Below, one piece after another: positions 55,555 through 64,000 of a stretch of DNA of 64,000 nucleotides (positions are counted from its first letter, which is position 1; each line of letters begins with the position of its first letter). This DNA comes from Megaustenia siamemsis (Eukaryota; Mollusca; Gastropoda; Stylommatophora; Ariophantidae). The notes beneath the pieces are model-generated. The model ran no database searches. It was given only the letters and a program-made list of their open reading frames with translations, and was not told where the DNA came from. A program made the translations under genes and the position numbers. The stretch lies in assembly GCA_032433765.1 (NCBI GenBank), contig JAVIAB010000059.1, positions 55,823,103 to 55,887,102 on the forward strand, in the 5' to 3' direction.

Positions 55555-55815
55555 AGGGAGCCGCGATAGCTCAGTGATTAGTGAACTGGACTACAAAGGA
55601 CAAGAGGTAGGGTTCGATCCCAACCGACGGCTTCCGGGTTCACCCAGCCTTAAATGTGTACCGGACTTTTTTCTGGGAAAGTAAAGCAGCACGGGCGTAA
55701 TACCGACCACATTACCCCAAAAATCATGTGCTGAAGGTCTGTAAAATATAGGGTCACTAACACCATATTTCCCTATAAGCCACTTGGCGTGACGGGGGTA
55801 CTTTACTTACTTGCT
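55555..55815 (+). mobile_element. SINE-A copy 8 with TSD (reference copy)
   Basis: Plus-strand, full length: head gggagccgcgatagctcag, B box ggttcgatccc, core taccggactttttt, gcgtaataccgaccacatta, tail tgacgggggtactttactt. Perfect 12-bp flanks atcaattaaaat at 55543-55554 and 55816-55827. Well suited as a family reference. Confidence 0.95.
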
Positions 55816-55827
55816 ATCAATTAAAAT

Positions 55828-56242
55828 TAAAAATAAGAGGCTCAAAAACAAATGCGGAGAGAAAAAAAATTATCTACGGCAGCAAAAATGGTGTTTAAGA
55901 AAGACCATGCGCGGCCTTGAGGCAGACATTACTTTAGTAGGAATAGTGGACAGGTTTTATAAGAGCATATTTACTTACATATAGTCTACGCTATTTATTG
56001 TCAATAATTCCTGTAACTTCACGTATAAATCAACAGAGGCGAGGTAACTCGTGGAAACTGTCAAATGGTAACAAGCGATTGAGACAGTCAATTTCCAGGT
56101 TACTTGTCGTGGGCTCTGCTGATAAACTAAGTGGCTAGTGAAACCTACTTTAGTTTCTAGTATGCTTGGTGTGCATATGGCTCTAAACTACTGCAGATTA
56201 ATTACATTAATTATTGGTTATGTTTGAGCTAATTATACCAAT
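55828..56242. other. No gene seen
   Basis: Unique sequence between the SINE and a LINE E insertion. Confidence 0.5.
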
Positions 56243-56543
56243 CTTCTTCTTTTCTCTTTTCACTGATACCGAAAGGTGTCGTGGATTATATCATTTGTCG
56301 CTCTTGAGCTGCTCGAACTGTCTGAATTAGTGATTTCCCTTTGTTGTTACGTGTCTCCATCACTGCATCTATCCATCTTCTTCTGGGTCTTCCTCTTCGT
56401 CTTTTTCCATGCATTCTCGAGAACGCCCTTGATGGTTATTGATGAGGATTCATTCTTACAAGGTTTAACCATTTAAGTTGTTGTTGTTCTATATATTCTT
56501 GGCAGGGTTTTATTCCTACAATTTTTCTTATAGTTTCATTTGG
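56243..56543 (-). mobile_element. LINE family E 3' end with TSD
   Basis: Third copy of the family (others at 39975 and 48295), with the same CTTCTTCTTTTCTC terminus. Flanks attataccaat (56232-56242) and attatatcaat (56544-56554), 10 of 11 identical. Confidence 0.9.
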
Positions 56544-56554
56544 ATTATATCAAT

Positions 56555-58400
56555 AACGACTTTTAATTCAAATTAATTATATTACTACTTCCAACTAATT
56601 ATATCAAATGCCCTTTATTACCTCCAACTAATTATCTTTTAAAACCCATTATTACGCCCAAGGGAGCTTTGGTAACCTAGTTGGGAAAACCACGTTACTG
56701 GGACCGACGTTCCGACAACCCGTGTTTGATTCCCGTTGGAAGCAGTGTGAGTTGTACTCGTGGCTGGGAAAAAAATACAACCATGGTTGATCCAGCCGCT
56801 GGCAGAAATGAGTACCGGGGTAATAGTACTCTGGTAAGGTGAGGAATGGCGCCTCGCATCGTGAGTGTCGATGCTTGAAGCGACAATATCCAGAAGTCTC
56901 CGAACACTTCTGGATAGGTGATCTAGCACATATGGGAGGAAACTCGCGTGCTAAGACGCCGATCCAAGTTTCGTACTTTACCTTTACCTTTACCATTATT
57001 ACCTCCAACTAATTATATTAAATTGTCCTTTATTGCATCCAACTAATTATATTAAATTGTCCTTTATTGCATCCAACTAATTATATTAAATTGTCCTTTA
57101 TTGCATCCAACTAATTATATTAAATTGTCCTTTATTGCATCCAACTAATTATATTAAATTGTCCTTTATTGCATCCAACTAATTATATTAAATTGTCCTT
57201 TATTGCATCCAACTAATTATATTAAATTGTCCTTTATTGCATCCAACTAATTATATTAAATTGTCCTTTATTGCATCCAACTAATTATATTAAATTGTCC
57301 TTTATTGCATCCAACTAATTATATTAAATTGTCCATTATTGCATCCAACTAATTATATTAAATTGTCCTTTATTGCATCCAACTAATTATATTAAATTGT
57401 CCTTTATTGCATCCAACTAATTATATTAAATTGTCCTTCATTGCATCCAACTAATTATATTAAATTGTCCTTTATTGCATCCAACTAATTATATTAAATT
57501 GTCCTTTATTGCATCCAACTAATTATATTAAATTGTCCTTTATTACCTCCAACTAATTTTATTAAATTGTCGATTAGTACATCCAACTAATTATATTAAA
57601 TTGTCCATTATTACCTCCAACTAATTTTATTAAATTGTCGATTAGTACATCCAACTAATTATATTAAATTGTCCATTATTACCTCCAACTAATTTTATTA
57701 AATTGTCGATTATTACATCCAACTAATTATATTAAATTGTCCATTATTACATCCAACTAATTATATTAAATTGTCGATTATTACTTCCAACTAATTATAT
57801 TAAATTGTCGATTATTACATCTAACTAATTATATTAAATTGTCGATTATTACTTCCAACTAATTATATTAAATTGTCGATTATTACATCCAACTAATTAT
57901 ATTAAATTGTACTTTATTACCTCCAACTAATTATATTAAATTGTCCATTATTACATCCAACTAATTATATTATAGTGTCCATTATTACATTTAACTAATT
58001 ATATTAAATTGTCCATTATTACCTCCAACTAATTATATTAAATTGTCGATTATTACATACAACTAATTATATTAAATTGTCCATTATTACCTCCAACTAA
58101 TTATATTAACTGCCAAATATTACATCCAACTAATTATAGTAATTGCACATTATTACTTCCCAATAATTATATGAATTGACCATTTTGACTACAAGGAAAT
58201 ATATTATTTTTCCCATTATTACTTCTAACTAATTATATTAATTACCAATTATTACTTCCTTCTAACTATATTAATTGATCATAATTACTTTCAACTAATT
58301 GTATTAATCGACCATTATTACTTCCAAATAATTATATTAGTTGCCCATTATTAATTCTAATTAATTATAGTAATTACCTAGTACACTTCATAATAATTAC
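56555..58400. repeat. AT-rich 34-bp minisatellite
   Basis: About 40 or more units of 34 bp (attgcatccaactaatta, then tattaaattgtccttt), interrupted by a SINE at 56656-56992. Units from about 57025 to 57540 are almost identical. Beyond that they diverge steadily and by 58150-58400 are barely recognisable. Confidence 0.95.
56656..56992 (+). mobile_element. SINE-B inside the 34-bp array, with TSD
   Basis: A second SINE family: A-box-like tggtaacctagttgg, B box gtttgattccc, a GC-rich body (ccgctggcagaaatgagtac) and a (ctttac)n tail at 56974-56992. Flanking ccattattac at 56646-56655 and 56993-57002 could be TSD or partly array sequence. Confidence 0.85.
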
Positions 58401-58907
58401 ATTAACAACCAGTTATAAGTTAAAGTAACTATATTAATGGTGATATATAACGTAAATAAATGATACCAATTTTTCCGTATCCTCTCTAATTCTATTAATG
58501 ATATCTTAGACTGATGATAATCACATCTATGACGCCATTACACGATAATTCATTACATTAATAACCCTTTATACTTTAAGTCAATTACATTACTATCCCC
58601 TTATACTTTAACTCACTTACAATGATAGCCTGTTATACTTTAAGTCAGTTACATTAATAGTCCCCTATACTTTAAGTCAATTACATTAATAGTCCCCTAT
58701 ACTTTAAGTCAATTACATTAATAGTCCCTTATACTTTAAGTCAATTACATTAATAGTCCCCTATACTCTAAGTCAATTACATTAATAGTCCCCTATACTT
58801 TAAGTCAATTACATTAATAGTCCGCTATACTTTAAGTCAATTACAATAATAGTCCCCTATACTTTAAGTCAATTACATTAATAGTCCCCTATACTTTAAG
58901 TCAATTC

Positions 58908-59118
58908 TGCGCCATTCTGCTCTGTCTCTTGCTTTGATGGTACAGGTTGTCATAGGCTGGTTTGTCTATCTTTTGATGTTACTAGTCCATGTTAATATTG
59001 GTCTGCCTCTGCCTCTTTTACCTTGTATTTTTCCCTCCAGGATTACTTTTAGTAGGCTGTTGTGTCTTTTAACATGCCCCAAAAATCGCATTTGTCTGGT
59101 TTGAATTGTGTTTAGTAG
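58908..59118 (-). mobile_element. LINE family B fragment in the 32-bp array
   Basis: Minus strand: TRQMRFLGHVKRHNSLLKVI, then EGKIQGKRGRGRPILTWTS. Truncated at both ends and without a clear TSD, so it may have arrived by recombination or lost its ends. Confidence 0.8.
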
Positions 59119-59160
59119 TAAAATTAATAGTCCTTTATACTTTAAGCCAGTTACGTTAAT

Positions 59161-59527
59161 CATCATCATCATGTACTATGCCGGCTGGCGTAGGCGATCA
59201 TGTCCCTCCACAATCTTCTATGCACTCTGCATCGTATCAGTTCTGACTGTTTTCCATGCCATGACACCAAGCTATCCAGTATTTTCTCTCTTTGTCGTCC
59301 GCGATCTCTTTCCTTGTACTTTGCCAGTTGTAACCAAGTATTCCAACTTTCCTCTTCTCATGATGTGCCCGAAAAATGTTGATTGCTTCTTTCTGATGTT
59401 TTTTAAGAGCTCCCTTTTTGTGTTGACCTCTTGAGAACTTCCTCATTGGTCTTTTTATCTGTCCAGGGAACTTTCAACATTCTTCTGAGAAATCCCATCT
59501 CTGTGGCCTCTAATCGTTTTTTCATTT
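59161..59527 (-). mobile_element. LINE family D 3' end with TSD
   Basis: Minus strand: HHEKRKVGILGYNWQSTRK, YWIAWCHGMENSQN; 3' terminus catcatcatcatgtac. Perfect 12-bp flanks agttacgttaat at 59149-59160 and 59528-59539, i.e. array sequence. Confidence 0.92.
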
Positions 59528-59568
59528 AGTTACGTTAATGGCCCCTAAAAATGTCATTCCTTTACATT

Positions 59569-59827
59569 CTTCTTCTTCTACTTTTTAGCTCCCAGTGGAG
59601 CATAGGTCTTCAACAATCACTTTCCAAGTCGTTCTGTTTTTTGCAATTCTTTTAAGATCATTCCATGTCTTCCCCATCATCTTCATCTCTGCTTCGATCT
59701 GTCTTCTCCAAGAATTCCTTGGTCTTCCTCTTTGTCTTTTCCCCTGGGGATTCTAACAAAGGGTCTGTTGTGTGAAACTCTCAGTTGGCTTCCGTAGTGT
59801 GTGTCCTATCTATCGCCATCGTCTTCG
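59569..59827 (-). mobile_element. LINE family G 3' end with TSD
   Basis: Minus strand tail: IGHTLRKPTESFTQQTLC, NPQGKRQRGRPRNSWRRQIE, AEMKMMGKTWNDLKRI, AKNRTTWKVIVEDLCST. CTT-rich terminus at 59569. Perfect 14-bp flanks cattcctttacatt at 59555-59568 and 59828-59841. Confidence 0.92.
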
Positions 59828-60061
59828 CATTCCTTTACATTAATGCCTCTTAGTACTCTATGTCGGTTACATTAACGGACCCTAATACTGTTAGCTACAT
59901 ACGTGGTTCTGTGTATGTCAACTCTCTCCGGCCCTCTATTCTCCCCCTCCCCACTTTTTCCCCTTCCCCTATCTTTCTTCCAGCTTCTACCACTTCTGGT
60001 GCGGACTGAAATAAAGAGTTATCGTTCCTGCTTCTGCCATTGTCGCCCGATATTGTAGGGT

Positions 60062-60483
60062 AGCCAGTATTAACATATGGATGTGAATCATGGACAATAG
60101 GACAACAGACAAGAAAATCACTGGAGTCTGTAGAAATGTGATTTTACAGAAGAATGTTGAGAATACCATGGACAGCTAAGAAGAGTAATGAAGAGGTTCT
60201 GAGAAAGGTCAAAGCAAAAAGAGAGCTAATTTCCAATATTAGGAAGAGACAATCATCATTTTTTGGCCATGTAATGAGAAGAGAACAGCTGGAATATATA
60301 TTGTAACAACTGGAAAAATTGAGAGACGAAGAGATAGAGGGAAGCAAAGAGAGAAAATAACAGACAGCTTAAGAGAATGGCTTGGCAGAAGGTCAACAAC
60401 AGAAATGATAAATAACTGCCGAGATCGAATTTTGTGGAGAGACATGATCACCTACGCCACTAGGCCCGGTACTTGATGATGAC
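60062..60483 (+). mobile_element. LINE family A, 3' end
   Basis: TYGCESWTIGQQTRKSLESV (with one stop), AKKSNEEVLRKVKAKRELIS, NIRKRQSSFFGHVMRREQLE, tail GRRSTTEMINNCRDRILWRD. Cleanest 3' end of family A; useful reference for the 23-bp array and for 5306. Confidence 0.88.
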
Positions 60484-60639
60484 TTGTTGTGAGTGCTGTG
60501 TCTGTCGCTGTTAACATAGAGTGGCGATCATAATGCTTGTTATCAGATGTTTCTTCCAGCTGATGGGCTAATTATAGCCTACTGTGTTGTTAGAGAATGT
60601 GTTTACTGTCCCAATACTTGGTTTCAGGACCATAAACAA

Positions 60640-60905
60640 AATAAATTTTGCTTCTAGAAACGTCAATACCCATACCAGTTTTGTACACTCGTCCACTTTT
60701 GAACATTTACAAATTCCTTAAAAGCTGCATCCAGAAACAACCAAGAAACTGGTTTGCCCATGTAGAACAAAAATGCCATGTTTCCTTACCATACAAAGTA
60801 TATATTAATAGAGGAGAAAGGAGACGAGTAAGAGGCAGACCTAGAGTAAGATATACAGACAACATTTTATTAAATGCTATAACAACATCAGTTGACAATG
60901 AGTGA
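60640..60905 (+). mobile_element. LINE C-terminal tail fragment
   Basis: Open frame with RNWFAHVEQKCHVSLPYKVY, then RGERRRVRGRPRVRYTDNIL: the basic R-G-R-P-R tail of a LINE, of a type distinct from families A-G. Confidence 0.65.
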
Positions 60906-61254
60906 GGCAGCCAATAGGAGGAGAACGAGAACTATGTATCTATCTGGACACGCGAATGGGTACACGAGGAAGTGAAGAAAGAAGGAAGGAAAGACAGAAA
61001 GAAATAATGAAAAAAGAAAGAAAGAAATACAAAAGCGGTCATATAGAAGTCCGCCAGTAAAGGCAAGTCATGTTTTAACCTGACACATCATTTCTGTAAC
61101 TGATCGAGCCAGAATAAGCGACCTCATATAATTACATATTCACAAATGCTCACAAATCATTTGATTGTAGAGTATTACTGTAAGTACATTTTAAACAAAA
61201 ATGCAGGGATTGTATTTGCATTGTGTATTTATTTCCCCACGTAAATAGCTTTGA
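60906..61254. other. No gene seen
   Basis: Contains a GAAAG/AAAGAAAG-rich purine stretch at 60973-61035; otherwise unique. Confidence 0.5.
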
Positions 61255-61705
61255 TAACAGTTAATACAATGTTTACCGTATAAATTATTTGATAGAAGGT
61301 AATACAATATTTACCGTAAAAATTAATTGACAGAAGATAATACAATATTTACCGTAACAATTAATTGACAGAAGATAATACAATATTTACCGTAATAATT
61401 AATTGACAGAAGATAATACAATATTTACCGTAACAATTAATTGACAGAAGATAATACAATGTTTACCGTAACAATTAATTGACAGAAGATAATACAATAT
61501 TTACCTAAACAATTATTTGACGGATAATAATATAATATTTACCGTAGAAATTAGTTTATATACGCTAATACAATATTTACAATGAAAATGGTTTGACAGA
61601 AGATAATACAATATTTACCGTAACAATTAGTTGATAAAAAATAATACGATATTTACCGTAACAATTATTTGACAGAAAATAACACAATGTTTACAGTAAC
61701 AATGA
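61255..61705. repeat. 38-bp minisatellite
   Basis: About 12 units of 38 bp (acaattaattgacagaaga, then taatacaatatttaccgta). Confidence 0.95.
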
Positions 61706-61825
61706 TTAACTAAGACAAAGTCGTGACTCTGGCAAGCTTGACAGATAACGACAAGGGAACTGACATATTGGATGTTCTAATTTCAGTCATGTGACTTGTG
61801 TTGCTTGCTGCAGGTTAAAAATGTG

Positions 61826-62500
61826 ATCATCATCATCGTCATCATGTGCCATACCGATTGGCGTAGGCGATCAAGTCCTTCCACAATCCTCTATCTACAG
61901 TGCATCGGATCAGTTCTGTTGACTGTTTTCCATTCCATGACACCAAGCTATCCAGTATTTTTTTTTCTCTTTGTCGTCCACGATCACTCCTTCCTTGTAT
62001 TTTGCCAGTTGTAACCAAGTATTCCAACTTTCCTCTTCTCATGATGTGTCCGAAAAATGTTGATTGTTTCTTTCTGATATTTTTTTTATGAGCTGCCTTT
62101 TTGTGTTGGCCTCTTTGATAATTTCCTCATTGGTCTTTTTAGCTGTCCAGCACGTTCTTCTGAGAAATCCCATCTCTGTAATCTCTAACCGACTTTTCAT
62201 TTGTTTGTCTACTGTCCATGATTCGTTTCCATAGGTCAGAATTGATTCTATATAACACCGATGAACTTTCCTTCTCACTTCTATTGGCATAGATTTGTTA
62301 CATAAAATATTTGTCATTTTCTGAAATGCTATTTTGGCCAGAATTATTCTACTTTTTATTTCTGTGGTGCATCTTCCATCTGATGTTTTTGTTGTGCCCA
62401 AGTTTTTGACGCCTTGCACTTGTTTCAGATTTGTCCTGTTTATTTTTATGCTGCATGATGGTGATGATTGTTTCTTTGATATGACCATTACTTCTGTTTA
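61826..62500 (-). mobile_element. LINE family D, RT C-terminal half
   Basis: Minus strand: VQGVKNLGTTKTSDGRCTTE, KSRIILAKIAFQKMTNIL, CYIESILTYGNESWTVDKQ, NEEIIKEANTKRQLIKKI, then (shifted) YLVTTGKIQGRSDRGRQRE and the end at atcatcatcatcgtc (61826). Longest family D copy in the window, 5'-truncated. Confidence 0.88.
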
Positions 62501-62764
62501 CTTACTATTCGAAGAATGTGACAGGCCCAGATAAACACAAGCACATCGGTAATTCCTAAATTTTGTTGACAAGTTCAAGAAAATCGTCTAAAAATAGACT
62601 ACACATGGACAAGAGAATTCTTTCCTGGACTAGACCGTTTAAAGGCTTGATAATTGCGTTCCAAAGAAAATGCTATAAGAAATCGGAAGCATCTGGGCGT
62701 AACCAGATTAAGTTTTGCGTTTTTCGTTGCAGAGTTTAGCAGACGAATCATTAGTTTATCTACA

Positions 62765-63368
62765 TGAATAATGTAGATAAACATGAGTCGTTATCTACAT
62801 GAATGAATGATGTTAGTGAATTACTTGAGTCGTTATCTACATGAATGAACAATGTTCGTGAATTACTTGAGTCGGAATCTACATGAATGAATGATATTAG
62901 TGAATTACTTGAGTCGTTACCTACATGAATGAATGATGTTAGTGAATCGCTTGAGTCGTTATCTACATGAATGAATGATGTTAGTGAATCGCTTGAGTCA
63001 GAATCTACATGAATGAATGATGTTAGTGAATCGCTTGAGTCAGAATCTACATGAATGAATGGTTTTAGTGAATAGATTGTTTCGGAATCTAAATGAACGA
63101 ATGATGTTAGTGAATAGATTGGGTCGGATTCTTTATGAATGAATGATGTTAGTGAATAGATTGAGTCGATATCTACATGAATGAATGATGTTAGTGAATT
63201 ACTTGAGTCGTTACCTACATGAATGAATGATGTTAGTGAATAGATTGAGTCGATATCTACATGAATGAATGATGTTAGTGAATAGATTGAGTCGATATCT
63301 ACATGAATGAATGATGTTAGTGAATTACTTGAGTCGTTACCTACATGAATGAATGATGTTAGTGAATA
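62765..63368. repeat. 42-bp minisatellite
   Basis: About 14 units of 42 bp (gagtcgttatctacatga, then atgaatgatgttagtgaattactt), with tgaatcgcttgagtc and tgaatagattgagtc variants. Ends at the start of the LINE below. Confidence 0.95.
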
Positions 63369-64000
63369 ACAAGTGTAAAAGTCAAATAGATTTCATCCTA
63401 GCGAGAACACAAAGGAAGAGGAAAATCAGAGACAGCAGAGCGGTGCCTAACATCAAAAATGATACAGACCATAAAATGGTGCTAATAACCATCCAGAAAG
63501 CAAAACAAGACAACAAGAACCAATTGAAAACAAGAAAACAATCCGAAAGGACAATAAAATTAAGCCAACTTAAAACAGAAGATAAAAAGAAAGAAATAGA
63601 AAAACAACTAGAAAGCCAATTTAAACAACTACCACAACAAATAACTACAGTAGATAACGAGTGGCTCATATTCAAAAAATCACTGACGAAAATAGCAACC
63701 ACAATATGCGGAACGAAGCAAAGGAAGGAGGAGGGAAAGATGAGCACTCCATGGTGGAATGACATAGTCAAGAACGCCATAAAAAGAAAGAAAAAACTAT
63801 ACAAAATCTGGCTAAAAACCAAAAAGCCAAGCGATTATGACATATACACAATAGAATGAAGAGAAGTGAAGAAATTAATCAAAGAAGAAAAACATAAAGC
63901 GTGGATAAAATTTGGAGAAATGATTAGTAACAACCACAAATCAGCAACCAGAGACTTCTATAGAATAATTAAAGCCATAAAACAAAAGAAAGACAATTAT
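63369..64000 (+). mobile_element. LINE fragment: endonuclease C-terminus and linker, cut by window edge
   Basis: Reads KSQIDFILARTQRKRKIRDS, then DTDHKMVLITIQKAKQ (the I-D-F-I and D-H motifs that end an APE endonuclease), a lysine-rich linker and STPWWNDIVKNAIKRKKKLY. After a TGA at 63857 the frame continues VKKLIKEEKHKAWIKFGEMI and DFYRIIKAIKQKKDN to the edge. The ATG at 63353 lies in the minisatellite and is not the true start; the 5' part is missing. The RT domain should follow beyond 64000. Confidence 0.85.

Larger units (their letters stand above)
58550..59900. repeat. 32-bp minisatellite with three LINE insertions
   Basis: Units caattacattaatagtcc, then cctatactttaagt, about 11 intact at 58550-58907. 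Recognisable remnants continue at 59119-59160, 59528-59568 and 59828-59900 between the LINE pieces. Confidence 0.9.

Overview
This is a eukaryotic genomic window, AT-rich and dominated by repeats. It has spliced genes with secretory LRR exons, tRNA-derived SINEs with target-site duplications (TSDs), many 5'-truncated LINEs, mariner and hAT DNA transposons, a Penelope-like fragment and about two dozen minisatellites. There is no operon structure. The transposon mix and the 'endonuclease-reverse transcriptase' LINE type suggest a lophotrochozoan, most likely a mollusc (perhaps a gastropod). That is an inference from general familiarity, not a search result.

Two host genes can be reconstructed, and they are paralogues that converge tail to tail. 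Gene 1 (+) has coding exons at 22309-22380, 25381-25488 and 28599-29864. Gene 2 (-) has coding exons at 52213-52130, 46597-46490 and 42336-41071. Each encodes a signal peptide ending in C-P-Y-Q/K, a 36-codon cysteine-rich LRR N-cap exon and a 1266-nt LRR/C-cap exon, all joined by phase-0 introns. The predicted proteins are 481 and 485 aa, secreted, with no membrane anchor. Their introns are filled with minisatellites and transposon fragments.

Layout: 1-4985, 48-bp satellite with higher-order structure. 5007-7935, copy A of a duplicated segment (copy B is 30628-34355). 7975-16337, five minisatellites, a hAT remnant, SINEs and LINE pieces. 16338-17607, broken mariner. 17625-22140, two convergent LINE copies, the second carrying a 33-bp array that grew out of its own coding sequence. 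22309-29864, gene 1. 29865-41070, intergenic: duplicated segment B, inverted repeat, SINE dimer, LINE and Penelope fragments. 41071-52213, gene 2, with heavily nested introns. 52256-64000, LINEs, SINEs and AT-rich minisatellites, ending in a LINE endonuclease region that runs off the right edge.

The main theme is tandem-repeat birth. Three arrays sit next to, or inside, a recognisable progenitor: two in LINE coding sequence beside the conserved GHVMRR motif, and one at the exon 2/intron 2 boundary of gene 2, where it copies the real splice donor about eight times. Most long open frames in the window are artefacts of arrays whose unit length is a multiple of three. No prokaryote-type system, CRISPR array, rRNA or convincing functional tRNA gene was seen.
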